Below are positions 26,376 to 34,320 of a stretch of DNA of 38,737 bases, piece after piece. The notes beneath the pieces were generated by a model. The model was not told the origin of the DNA. It did not search any database and saw only the letters and a list, made by a program, of their open reading frames with translations. This stretch comes from Bacteroidales bacterium. Its GTDB lineage: Bacteria; Bacteroidota; Bacteroidia; Bacteroidales; VadinHA17. Made by a program: the position numbers and the translations under genes. The stretch's first letter is position 1; each line of letters begins with the position of its first letter. Location of the stretch: the NCBI GenBank assembly GCA_003157015.1, contig PMIJ01000199.1:1-38737 (forward strand), in the 5' to 3' direction.

Positions 26376-26750
26376 ATGAAAATGTCAACAACGATGCTTC
26401 TGATCCTTATTGTGATAGGGATCATAACCGGGGTAATGGCAGGAATGCTGGGAATAGGCGGTGCAATAATAATGATTCCGGCGCTTGTTTTTTTACTGGG
26501 AATAAGCCAACAGAGTGCTCAGGGAACCAGCCTTGCTGTGATGTTACCTCCTGTCGGGATAATTGCTGCCTACAATTATTATAAGGCAGGTCATGTAAAT
26601 ATAAAATTCGCAATTATCCTTGCTGTTTGTTTCCTGGTAGGTTCTTATTTCGGTTCTAAACTGGCATTGAATCTTCCGCAGTCTGTACTTAAGAAAATCT
26701 TTGGAGTTCTTCTCCTTCTCGTTGCTGCAAGGATGCTGTTATCGAAATAG
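26376..26750 (+). CDS. Half-size TauE/SafE (TSUP) family membrane protein
   Basis: The 124-aa protein has four hydrophobic helices and the signature of the TauE/SafE family (GIITGVMAGMLGIGGAIIMIPALVFLLGISQQSAQGTSLAVMLP). Full-size members have two such halves with seven to nine helices and export sulfite, sulfoacetate or similar anions. This one covers only a single half, ends cleanly (AARMLLSK, then stop) and is not followed by a remnant of the other half, so it probably works as a dimer rather than being broken. Start ATG 26376 or the in-frame 26382. The substrate is unknown. Confidence 0.85.
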   Translation: MKMSTTMLLILIVIGIITGVMAGMLGIGGAIIMIPALVFLLGISQQSAQGTSLAVMLPPVGIIAAYNYYKAGHVNIKFAIILAVCFLVGSYFGSKLALNLPQSVLKKIFGVLLLLVAARMLLSK

Positions 26751-26755
26751 TAATG

Positions 26756-26771
26756 ACATGCCATGGCATGT
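26756..26771. terminator. 16-bp perfect palindrome at a convergent junction
   Basis: ACATGCCATGGCATGT is perfectly self-complementary, followed by CCCTAC. It lies between the stops of the TauE-like gene (26750) and the outer-membrane barrel gene (26800). It resembles the hairpin at 30157-30180 in sequence (GACAT...ATGTCCCT), so both may be copies of one small repeat acting as a terminator. Confidence 0.5.
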
Positions 26772-26799
26772 CCCTACATTCAGATTTTATCAGGTTTTT

Positions 26800-27435
26800 T
26801 CAAAACATTATACCAACACTAAACGAGAAGGCATTTGGTCTGTCATCAAGATTATATTTGGTGCCGACAAGGTTTTGGATCTGGTTCTGGTACTTTTTAA
26901 GGCTGCCTTCATACCTCAAATCAAAAGTAAGAAAATTTAACAGATCAAAGCCCAATCCTGCCTGGTAGCCAAATGTCATTCTATTGTAATTATTTTTAAA
27001 ATCAGGATTACTTATAAGATCCTTTGGTGAATTAATAAGAAGAGAACCTGACGGACCTGCATTTATGCGAAGCGGACCAAGTTTAAAGCCAAGCATAACA
27101 GGGATATCAAGCTTGTTAAAGTTCTGTTTAGCAACGGTCGCCAAAGTTGTCTGAACATTCGTTACAGTATATGAATCGGTTCTGGTTGAAAACAGAAGCT
27201 CAGGCTGAATATAAAAACCAAAAAGTGTAACGCGCATAAATAATCCTCCGTGAAATCCATAGTTTGCTGTACTTATGCCACTAACAGTAAAGGAGGTTGT
27301 CCCCGATGTAATTGTTTTAGTTGTCGGCATAGATAAAGAAGTAGTGCTGACTCCAGCCTTCAGACCAAAGTTGATCTGGGAGAACGCAGGCAATGAAAGC
27401 AGAATTACAAATACTATTGCAATTAATTTTTTCAT
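26800..27435 (-). CDS. Outer-membrane beta-barrel protein (OMP_b-brl_2 type)
   Basis: The 211-aa precursor has a signal peptide (MKKLIAIVFVILLSLPAFSQ). It begins INFGLKAGVSTTSLS and continues with alternating amphipathic strands: GFHGGLFMRVTLFGFYIQPELLFS, KLDIPVMLGFKLGPLRINAGPSGS, FGYQAGLGFDLLNFLTFDLRYEGSLK. This is the pattern of the small PorT-like or OMP_b-brl_2 barrels abundant in Bacteroidota, which are predicted to form 8-stranded barrels. The final FSFSVGIMF fits a barrel-terminal strand ending in Phe. It is monocistronic, between a palindromic terminator and a divergent deacetylase gene. The function is unknown beyond outer-membrane location. Confidence 0.85.
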   Translation of the reverse strand: MKKLIAIVFVILLSLPAFSQINFGLKAGVSTTSLSMPTTKTITSGTTSFTVSGISTANYGFHGGLFMRVTLFGFYIQPELLFSTRTDSYTVTNVQTTLATVAKQNFNKLDIPVMLGFKLGPLRINAGPSGSLLINSPKDLISNPDFKNNYNRMTFGYQAGLGFDLLNFLTFDLRYEGSLKKYQNQIQNLVGTKYNLDDRPNAFSFSVGIMF

Positions 27436-27692
27436 GGTTACAAATTTTAAGTTTATTAATTCAACTAGTTAGCAATTATCATAGAAGTAAAGAAACAGAG
27501 CACATATTATAACGCAGATAATGACAAAAAGGTTTCACATGGCTCATTTTTTTGCAGAGGATGAATATTTTATCTGTTACGACTACCAAATTATATTATG
27601 AAATTATAATAAATAATTACCTTAGTAAATTCAAAACCGGGATAAGGGAACAAATTATATATACAACTCAAAAACCATTAATAACTTTTAAT

Positions 27693-28580
27693 ATGAAATC
27701 AATTATATTAATTCAAATCGCATTGATGATGGCTCTGGTTCCAAATTTACAGGCCCAGCAAAAGAACGAACAGAAACTTCATGTAATAATAATAGGTGCT
27801 CATCCTGATGATGCTGACGGAGCAGGAGGTGTTGCCTATAAGTGGGCACAGCTTGGTAATGATGTTTTAATGGTTTCCCTTACTAACGGGGATGCCGGGC
27901 ATCAGTCGATCCCCGCAGAAAAACTTGCAAAAATTCGCCGCGAAGAGGCAAGAAAGGCAGGGGAAGTAATTGGAGTGAGATACATTACACTTGATAATCA
28001 TGACGGACAGTTAATGCCTACTTATGAAAACAGGTTGCAGGTAATAAAACTCATCAGGGAACAAAAGGCTGATATTGTTATTTTTCCGCGGCCATACGAT
28101 TACCATCCCGATCACAGGTATACCGGTGTACTCGTTCTTGACGCAGCATATATGGTCACTGTTCCAACGATTCTGCCTGAGGTTCCCTTTCTCAAGAAAA
28201 ATCCCATGTTTCTATTTATGAGCGATGGATTTCAGCATCCTGAACCGTTTAAAGCCGACATTGCGATTGATATAGATGACGTCATTGAAAAGAAAATGGA
28301 TATGTATCATCAGCATAAATCGCAGATGTATGAGTGGCTGCCATTCAATCAGGGTATTCTTGATCAGGTTCCTGCATCTGATGCCGATCGCAGGGCATGG
28401 CTTGGAAAAACCAGGAAAGGCGAATTCGACGCTACTCCGTATCGGCAGAAATTGATTGAGATCTATGGCCCTGAAAGAGGAGCAAAAATAAAATACTGCG
28501 AAGCTTTTGAGGATTCCGGTTACGGAGCCAAGCTTACGAAAGAAAACATGGCTTACTATTTTCCTTTCCTAAAAAAGTAA
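27693..28580 (+). CDS. Secreted PIG-L/LmbE-family deacetylase
   Basis: The 295-aa precursor starts with a signal peptide (MKSIILIQIALMMALVPNLQAQ), and this ATG is preferred over the longer frame from 27552, whose extra 47 residues precede the signal. The zinc-binding motifs of the PIG-L family are clear: GAHPDDADG near residue 30 and PYDYHPDHRY near residue 138. Family members remove N-acetyl groups from GlcNAc-containing lipids, mycothiol precursors or glycans. Export to the periplasm suggests a role in glycan breakdown or modification. A DUF4251 lipoprotein gene follows 61 bases downstream on the same strand. The substrate cannot be told from the sequence. Confidence 0.9.
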   Translation: MKSIILIQIALMMALVPNLQAQQKNEQKLHVIIIGAHPDDADGAGGVAYKWAQLGNDVLMVSLTNGDAGHQSIPAEKLAKIRREEARKAGEVIGVRYITLDNHDGQLMPTYENRLQVIKLIREQKADIVIFPRPYDYHPDHRYTGVLVLDAAYMVTVPTILPEVPFLKKNPMFLFMSDGFQHPEPFKADIAIDIDDVIEKKMDMYHQHKSQMYEWLPFNQGILDQVPASDADRRAWLGKTRKGEFDATPYRQKLIEIYGPERGAKIKYCEAFEDSGYGAKLTKENMAYYFPFLKK

Positions 28581-28641
28581 TAAGTAAGTTAAGTCTGGAA
28601 TGTGGCATGATATTTGAATTGTATTCAATAAAGTATATGCC

Positions 28642-29190
28642 ATGAAAAAGCTTTTTACAATATTTTTTTCTCTATTGGTGATGTCCTCCTGTTCGACCAC
28701 CAAAGAGGCAAATTCTTCCAGAGCTGAAGCCAGGAAGGAGAAAAAGCTTCTGAATCAGGAATTGGTCAAGAACGCCATCGAATCAAAAAGATATATAATT
28801 AAGTTTGATAAGATGTATGTTAATTACGGAGGAATAAGAATACTTTTTCCAAGAGCTAATTTCCTGATCGTAGATAAAGAAAGAGCTATTCTCAGCACAG
28901 CCTATCAGGGCAGACAATATGATATAAAACCTATTGCTGCTATAAACATTCGTGGTAAATCTCTGGATTATGCGGTAACAGATAATTTATCAAAAGGCTC
29001 ATATGATATAAAGATGAAGGTAAATAATACCGGTTCAAATACATTTGATGTTTATATAAAAGTGAGCAAGAATGGTACCTGCACCATATCGGTTTCAAGT
29101 CTTAAAATTGATAACGTAAACTACTCAGGCTACCTTGTGCCGATACCTGATACAACTAATCCTGCAACAGAGGTGGGGAATCCGATCTGA
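28642..29190 (+). CDS. DUF4251 lipoprotein
   Basis: The 182-aa precursor has a lipoprotein signal (MKKLFTIFFSLLVMSSC, lipobox Cys17). A short charged helix (AEARKEKKLLNQELVKNAIESKRYIIKFDKMY) follows, then a mostly beta C-terminal domain of the Bacteroidota-specific DUF4251 family (NYGGIRILF, YDIKMKVNN, CTISVSSLKIDNVNYSGYLVP). These are membrane-anchored exported proteins of unknown function. The gene is co-directional with the PIG-L deacetylase and convergent with the Zn-ribbon gene, with a CCCCCC/GGGGGG palindrome between them. Confidence 0.83.
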   Translation: MKKLFTIFFSLLVMSSCSTTKEANSSRAEARKEKKLLNQELVKNAIESKRYIIKFDKMYVNYGGIRILFPRANFLIVDKERAILSTAYQGRQYDIKPIAAINIRGKSLDYAVTDNLSKGSYDIKMKVNNTGSNTFDVYIKVSKNGTCTISVSSLKIDNVNYSGYLVPIPDTTNPATEVGNPI

Positions 29191-29209
29191 AGATATTTTT
29201 ACTCGCTAT

Positions 29210-29225
29210 CCCCCCAATTGGGGGG
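29210..29225. terminator. CCCCCC-AATT-GGGGGG palindrome
   Basis: A 16-base perfect palindrome lies between the stops of the DUF4251 gene (29190) and the Zn-ribbon gene (29239). It could end transcription from both sides. It is related to the element at 9233-9311. Confidence 0.5.
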
Positions 29226-29238
29226 CAAAGGGAATTAA

Positions 29239-29604
29239 TTATTGATATTCAATATATTGACTATTCTGGTTTAATTCAAGGAAATCGTCTCCGGTTTCTC
29301 GATAGCCGTATTCAAAGCAATAATGATATTTATAACCCTGCGATGTTTCAATCATATGGGTAAAAAAACTGAAGTTATACCCCAGGGCAAAAAGAGCATC
29401 TTTATGAACTTTCACTTTACCTTCGGAATAAAGATCTGAAAGAATTCTTCTGTTCTTTCTCAGCAATCCATGAACATTCCTGACAAAATTGTTTGAGTCG
29501 CGATTCAGCCTGTTATTGTAGTTATTCCGGCACTGATCAGAACAGAATTTTTTATCAGTACGGCCTCTAATCTGGTCACCGCAATCGAGACATTTCTTTT
29601 CCAC
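29239..29604 (-). CDS. Small Zn-ribbon protein of unknown function
   Basis: The 121-aa protein (from GTG 29604) opens EKKCLDCGDQIRGRTDKKFCSDQCRNNYNNR, a compact CxxC-CxxxC zinc ribbon (Cys 5, 8, 21, 25). The remainder has no recognised domain (HGLLRKNRRILSDLYSEGKVKVHKD, ALGYNFSFFTHM). The frame stays open to 29733, but that extension has a hydrophobic, promoter-like composition, has no good start before the ribbon, and would cover the putative promoter shared with ssb. The gene is divergent from ssb. Similar short ribbon proteins occur widely in Bacteroidota as hypotheticals. Nucleic-acid binding is possible but not shown. Confidence 0.7.
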   Translation of the reverse strand: MEKKCLDCGDQIRGRTDKKFCSDQCRNNYNNRLNRDSNNFVRNVHGLLRKNRRILSDLYSEGKVKVHKDALFALGYNFSFFTHMIETSQGYKYHYCFEYGYRETGDDFLELNQNSQYIEYQ

Positions 29605-29620
29605 AGCACTAATGTTTTGA

Positions 29621-29658
29621 TAAAGATACAAAAAAACGTTTTCAAACGAATACAAACG
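29621..29658 (-). promoter_or_regulatory. Candidate promoter and operator of the Zn-ribbon gene
   Basis: On the minus strand TATCTTTA (29621-29628) matches TAnnTTTG at all but the last position. Just upstream of it three CGTTTG/CGTTTT hexamers sit exactly 10 bases apart (29653-29658, 29643-29648, 29633-29638), on one face of the helix. This looks like an operator or an UP-like element next to the ssb promoter region. No binding protein is known from the sequence. Confidence 0.35.
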
Positions 29659-29748
29659 ACTATAAATGATTACTAACCGAATCATTATCAGGCGATGACC
29701 TAAGTTTGCTAAGAAATAATAAATTAATAACAATTAAAACTTAAAGTC

Positions 29749-30117
29749 ATGAACTCACTGAAAAACAGAGTAACGCTGATCGGGAATCTTGGTCAGGATC
29801 CCGAAACAAAAACAACTGAAACAGGGAAAAAAGTAACCCGCTTTACAATGGCCACTAATGATGGCTATAAAAATGCAGATGGCCAGAAGATAAGCGAAAC
29901 AACCTGGCACAATATTGTTGCATGGAACGGGCTGTCTGATATTGCTGAAAAATTTCTTAAGAAAGGCAAGGAAGTTGCAGTCGAAGGACGAATAGTCTAC
30001 CGTAGTTACGAAGATAAGAAAGGTGCGACTAAAAACATTACCGAGATTGTACTTAATGATCTTCTGCTGCTCAGATCAGGAAAGGATCAGGCTAAAGATG
30101 AAGAAGGACAAAGTTGA
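29749..30117 (+). CDS. ssb: Single-stranded DNA-binding protein, short form
   Basis: The 122-aa protein is an OB-fold SSB: MNSLKNRVTLIGNLGQDPETK, then TRFTMATNDGYKNADGQKISETTWHNIVAWNGLSDIAEKFLKKGKEVAVEGRIVYRSYEDKKG. SSB coats single-stranded DNA during replication and repair. The tail is very short and ends KDEEGQS, without the acidic DDxPF-type tip that recruits partner proteins in the main bacterial SSB. It may therefore be a secondary SSB. The gene is divergent from a Zn-ribbon gene and ends at a strong hairpin before the convergent SIS gene. Confidence 0.93.
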   Translation: MNSLKNRVTLIGNLGQDPETKTTETGKKVTRFTMATNDGYKNADGQKISETTWHNIVAWNGLSDIAEKFLKKGKEVAVEGRIVYRSYEDKKGATKNITEIVLNDLLLLRSGKDQAKDEEGQS

Positions 30118-30156
30118 TTATTTCTTTGTGGAAGAAAATGATCGCTGCGTTTCCCC

Positions 30157-30180
30157 AGGGACATACAATGGTATGTCCCT
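30157..30180 (+). terminator. Hairpin terminator after ssb
   Basis: AGGGACATAC and GTATGTCCCT form a perfect 10-bp stem with a 4-base loop, followed by ATTGTTTTTT, the classic intrinsic-terminator form. The right arm and T-run overlap the stop and last codons of the convergent SIS gene. The sequence resembles the palindrome at 26756. Confidence 0.75.
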
Positions 30181-31735
30181 ATTGTTTTTTATTATGTTTT
30201 TCAATTTCCGAAACTGTAGCCATAACTATGGACTGATCAGAAGGCGTCACTTCAAGCAGTTCGAAAAGCTTATGACAGATTTCAATGTATGAAAGAAATA
30301 TATCTTTTCTTATAAGAATCATATCGATGTATCTTATAGCTCTGTCTATCAATTTATTATTACTGGCTCGTAAATATGTCATAACATTTCCTTCATATCT
30401 TCCCATTCGTCCCATTATAAGGGTTGAATGAGTATTCAGGATCATCTTCAATACTAGGTGCTTAAACAAGGGGTTAGAAAAAGGGATCAGAAAGAAATAC
30501 TTTTCATCCTCCATATTAAAATTAATACCCTCTTTGTGGTCAAGAATTTTAAATATGTGTTGTTTTTTTGAATCAAGCTGAGAAGCTCTCCTTGGAAGTG
30601 CGTTCCTGCTGAAATCAAATCCCAATAAACGCTCTCTCGAGGCTATGCCATTAATTTCAGGCCATTCAAGGGTCCTTGGAGATCGCCATAACAGTTTCTC
30701 CCAGGCCTCCACACTCAATTTATATTCAGGCATATACAGATAACAGAGCGAAAGATTCTTTTCCTTTTCGCCGGCATTTTCAAACGGGTATAAGCTGAAT
30801 GTGGGTGACCTCTCTGTAGTATCTGTTATAACAGTTATGCCCAATTCATTATTTGTCTCATAAAGTAAATACTCCTCATTCTCATAGCATTCAGTTTCCA
30901 GGGCAATAAATTTCCGAATGAAGGAGATATCTGCAGAAACCCAGAAGCTGAAAAAGGCATTTATCTCATTTTCAATTGTTTCATTTGATGAATTATAATA
31001 GAAGAGGGCAGTGCCTGCAACAGCAAGAAGGATTGTTGAGGATTGCATTCTCGTACTTCCGGTAATGGCCATTGGTCCCACAGTGAGATTTATCTTTTCA
31101 ATATTTGTATTTTCTATTACCATCCTTGATCGTTCAGCAACTTCACATAGCTGATCATCGGGATTACAATAAAGAAAAAATGGTTTTCTGGTTGAAATCT
31201 CAGCCGCTTTCTCAACAGCGCCAATAACGAACGGGGTTTCTCCTCCTTCAGTAGTTCCTATTAAAAGATCACCATCTTTAAATCCGGCTTCAAGCAGTTG
31301 TCTGGCACCATAGTCAGGAAAGTCTTCGAAGTTTTCAATGGAACGGATCAGGGCAACATCCCCTCCTGCCATAAAACTGAATACCCTGTTCTCAATTTTT
31401 TCACCCCTATGCACCTGACGCCAGAGAGTCTCAATTGTGAGCGACAGTCTTCCTGTAGCCCCGCATCCGCAGAAAAAGACATTATTTCCCGATTTTAAGG
31501 TATCACTGATGATAACTTTCAGATAGCAAATCTCAGATAATTTTTCTGACAAGACTTTTATAGTCGAATCGTCGAGTTCTTTCAGCTTTGCTACTGCCTC
31601 AGGCAGGTTATGCAAAGCAAGATATGAAAGATCTCTAGTAAGGGGATGAGATGATTCTGTTACAAGTTTTCCGAGTTTATACTGAGATGATACGGAAAGA
31701 AATTTTTCCGCTTTAAAATCTGAATCATTCTTCAT
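30179..31735 (-). CDS. SIS-domain protein related to GCKR and MurQ
   Basis: The 518-aa protein contains sugar-isomerase (SIS) folds: FFCGCGATGRLSL (88-100), TTEGGETPFVIGA (161-173) and VGPMAITGSTRMQSST (219-234). The order and wording match the MurQ/GCKR group, which binds or cleaves phosphosugars such as MurNAc-6-phosphate or fructose-6-phosphate. It is much longer than MurQ (~300 aa), and a second half continues to residue 518. The SECPPTF stretch that carries a catalytic Glu of MurQ after the GRL motif is missing (GRLSLTIETLWRQV). A regulatory or sugar-phosphate-sensing role like GCKR is therefore as likely as an etherase. An octamer tandem repeat lies right before its start. Confidence 0.75.
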   Translation of the reverse strand: MKNDSDFKAEKFLSVSSQYKLGKLVTESSHPLTRDLSYLALHNLPEAVAKLKELDDSTIKVLSEKLSEICYLKVIISDTLKSGNNVFFCGCGATGRLSLTIETLWRQVHRGEKIENRVFSFMAGGDVALIRSIENFEDFPDYGARQLLEAGFKDGDLLIGTTEGGETPFVIGAVEKAAEISTRKPFFLYCNPDDQLCEVAERSRMVIENTNIEKINLTVGPMAITGSTRMQSSTILLAVAGTALFYYNSSNETIENEINAFFSFWVSADISFIRKFIALETECYENEEYLLYETNNELGITVITDTTERSPTFSLYPFENAGEKEKNLSLCYLYMPEYKLSVEAWEKLLWRSPRTLEWPEINGIASRERLLGFDFSRNALPRRASQLDSKKQHIFKILDHKEGINFNMEDEKYFFLIPFSNPLFKHLVLKMILNTHSTLIMGRMGRYEGNVMTYLRASNNKLIDRAIRYIDMILIRKDIFLSYIEICHKLFELLEVTPSDQSIVMATVSEIEKHNKKQ

Positions 31736-31738
31736 TAT

Positions 31739-31778
31739 GGTGTTGTGGTGTTATGGTGTTATGGTGTTATGGTGTTAT
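31739..31778. repeat. Octamer tandem repeat (GGTGTTAT)
   Basis: Five 8-base units, the first GGTGTTGT and four perfect GGTGTTAT, lie between the stop of the S9 peptidase gene and the start of the SIS gene, beginning 4 bases from the SIS ATG. Copy-number change here would alter the leader of the SIS transcript without changing its reading frame. Confidence 0.9.
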
Positions 31779-31801
31779 GCCGTTGCGCCATTGAGCCGCT
31801 G

Positions 31802-34123
31802 TTAAAAGTCAAGCAGATCTACATTAGTCCGGTAATCTCCAAGCAGATGTTCAGCAAAATAGTACCACATTAACCTGTCGAAATATGGAGTGTCATTACC
31901 ATAGGCGTGCTTTTGGCCCGGCAGCATCATGAAATCAAAACGTTTATTTGCTTTAATTAGTGCATCTACCACCCTTAGAGTATTCCCTGGATGCACATTA
32001 TCATCTACATCTCCTGTAACGAGCAGCAAATAGCCTTTAAGGTTTTTTGCTATATCCTGATTCTTTTCAACAGTCGCTTTAAAAGATATTTCCACCTCTT
32101 TCTTTTTATTCAGGCTGTCTTTTATTTCACCTTTTTTTGTAACAGGTTTTTCCACCTCGGCAACTCCGTTATGAGTTTCACCCCACCACTGGTTATAGAT
32201 ATTATTATCATGATTACCCGATGATGAGACGGCAACTTTGTAAAAATCAGGATAAGATAGGATCGCAGCAGTTGACATAAATCCTCCGCCTGAATGGCCA
32301 AATATCCCAACCCTGTTTATGTCAATGAATTTATATTTATCTGCAAGTTGTTCGATCCCGTATTTGTCATCGGCAAGAGGATAATCCCTGAGATCGTTGT
32401 AACCGAAAGTATGGTAATAGTTATTTCGCATCGGACTCCCTCCCCTGTGGCCAAAATTTACAACAATAAAACCAAGCTGCGCCAGTGCCACATTTTTGCC
32501 GCCCGTAACAGTAAAGGAATACTGAACCGACTCTGTCTGCGGACCTGGGTAAACATACGAAATTACCGGGTATTTCCTGGTAGAGTCAAAATTAAATGGC
32601 TTGTACATAATACCATACAGGTCAGTAACCCCATCTTTTGCCTTTAAAATAATTGTTTCCGGCATTTTCCATCCGGTTTTAAAGAGCTGTGAAAGATCGG
32701 CCTTTTCAAGTCTGAGTATTATGTTTCCGGTATTATCCCGCAAAACGGCTTCCGGAATTCTGTCAACAGTAGAGTATGTGTCAACAAAATACCTGTTCGA
32801 TTTTGACATGCTGAAAGAATGGTTGGCTCCTTCTTTTGTTATCAGGGTGGTTCCGCCTTTGTCAATAGAAGCTTTATACTTCATGCTGTAATATGGATGC
32901 ACTCCCGTCTCTCTTCCGAACGCCTCAAAATATAGTGTCCTTCCAAGCGTATCAATCCTTTCCACCCTTCCGGTAACAAAGTATCCGTCGGTGATCTGAT
33001 TCTTAAGATTGCCTTTGCCATCATAAAGATACAACTGCCCCCATCCTGTCCTTTCCGACCACCAGATAATGTCATTCCCCTCATTAAGAACCGATAGTCT
33101 TGAATATTCATCATTAAAATAAGGCCAGGTTTCCTCACTGAAGAGAACAGAGAGAGCCCCTGTTTCAGCATTAACAAGACAAACATCCAGTTTCTTCAAA
33201 GGTCTGTCTTTGCGGATAAGAACTAATTTACCAGCATTTTTCTGGGATGTCCATTCAACGTTTACGGTCTGATCCTTCCATTTCTTCAGATCCACATCAA
33301 TGCGTTTTTTAGTAGCCACATCAAAAATTACCAGCTCTGTCTGAGGTACGAATGGCTCTCCTGGCAATGAATACCTATAAGTCTGAAGCTTTGGCCTGGG
33401 TTGTGCAAGAACATCAACAACAAACAGATCTTTCACTTTCCTCTCATCCTGCTTCTCAACATAGAGCTTCCTGGAATTCTTGAACCAGGTTACATTAGCT
33501 TTTACTTTTTTATTTTTGGTTGTGTCTTCTGAATTTGCAGCATAGCTATAATAACGTTCGCCGTCTGTACTAAGCTGCACTTCAATACTATCCTTATCTT
33601 TTGCTTTCATCAGATACAGGTTATGGTTTTTAGCATAAGCAATCCATATACTGTCAGATGAGTACGTTGGCCACTCCGGTTTCTTTTTTTCCTTCCAAAT
33701 GGAATCTTTTATGGTTAGTCTCTGAGATGATATATCAAAATTGAATCTCATTGAATCTACCACAAAAGAAAATTTTGTCGTACTCTTCTTTTCAAATTTT
33801 ATGTCTTTGATCGGAAGATCCAGATCATTATAGGGATGATGAGTCAGCTTATGCAATTCCGCAGCCATGTATTTACTTTCAAACATTGGCTGTTTTGACC
33901 TGTTTGCAGCATTTACGTAGTAGAAATTTTTGCCGGCGGAAGTTTTAAATGAATACCAGAAAATATCTGACTCCTCAATCCAGTTTGCATTGACGGCCAG
34001 ATCACCATATTTTGGAATGAGATTATCTCCCCTGAATTTCTCAGCCGCCTTAAAATCAGCTTTTTGAGCAAACAAAATAACAGAAACTGCCAGAAGAAGC
34101 TGGGTAAAGCATATACGTATCAT
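31802..34123 (-). CDS. Secreted S9-family prolyl-oligopeptidase-type peptidase
   Basis: The 773-aa precursor has a signal peptide (MIRICFTQLLLAVSVILFAQ). An N-terminal beta-propeller (~30-480) with repeated WY/SxDSIWIAYAKN-type blades follows, and then an alpha/beta-hydrolase domain (~500-773). The catalytic triad is Ser611 in GIFGHSGGG, Asp707 in GDVDDNVHP and His739 in GQKHAYG, with spacing almost equal to human DPP IV (630/708/740). The family releases dipeptides from peptide N-termini in the periplasm. The double-Glu motif that fixes the substrate N-terminus in true DPP IV was not found at the expected place, and the nucleophile motif is GHSGGG rather than GWSYGG. A strict DPP IV label is therefore not supported. 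The gene is alone, upstream of the SIS gene. Confidence 0.88.
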   Translation of the reverse strand: MIRICFTQLLLAVSVILFAQKADFKAAEKFRGDNLIPKYGDLAVNANWIEESDIFWYSFKTSAGKNFYYVNAANRSKQPMFESKYMAAELHKLTHHPYNDLDLPIKDIKFEKKSTTKFSFVVDSMRFNFDISSQRLTIKDSIWKEKKKPEWPTYSSDSIWIAYAKNHNLYLMKAKDKDSIEVQLSTDGERYYSYAANSEDTTKNKKVKANVTWFKNSRKLYVEKQDERKVKDLFVVDVLAQPRPKLQTYRYSLPGEPFVPQTELVIFDVATKKRIDVDLKKWKDQTVNVEWTSQKNAGKLVLIRKDRPLKKLDVCLVNAETGALSVLFSEETWPYFNDEYSRLSVLNEGNDIIWWSERTGWGQLYLYDGKGNLKNQITDGYFVTGRVERIDTLGRTLYFEAFGRETGVHPYYSMKYKASIDKGGTTLITKEGANHSFSMSKSNRYFVDTYSTVDRIPEAVLRDNTGNIILRLEKADLSQLFKTGWKMPETIILKAKDGVTDLYGIMYKPFNFDSTRKYPVISYVYPGPQTESVQYSFTVTGGKNVALAQLGFIVVNFGHRGGSPMRNNYYHTFGYNDLRDYPLADDKYGIEQLADKYKFIDINRVGIFGHSGGGFMSTAAILSYPDFYKVAVSSSGNHDNNIYNQWWGETHNGVAEVEKPVTKKGEIKDSLNKKKEVEISFKATVEKNQDIAKNLKGYLLLVTGDVDDNVHPGNTLRVVDALIKANKRFDFMMLPGQKHAYGNDTPYFDRLMWYYFAEHLLGDYRTNVDLLDF

Positions 34124-34320
34124 ATGTATAGAAATTTTGATTCTTTAAAATTGGGCGTGTAATATTATTAAAAATTTCCACTCTATCAGACTGCATAAAT
34201 ATATAAATTTTACATTGACGATTCCTAGAGAGGTATCTTGCAATCTACTGAACTGGCGAAGAACAAATCCTTATAGCCCGGGGAAACCTGGTACAGATGC
34301 CATTTACCTTAATGCATCAT

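Noticed and set aside
27552..27692. Longer PIG-L protein
   Set aside because: The signal peptide begins at 27693, so the upstream part is very likely untranslated.
30179..31735. MurNAc-6-phosphate etherase (murQ)
   Set aside because: The protein is far too long and lacks the SECPPTF active-site stretch.
31802..34123. Strict dipeptidyl peptidase IV label
   Set aside because: The triad fits, but the double-Glu motif and the GWSYGG form of the nucleophile motif were not found.
34124..34320. tRNA or small RNA near the GC-richer patch at 34270-34310
   Set aside because: No cloverleaf, no T-loop consensus and no terminator; the gap seems plain non-coding sequence.
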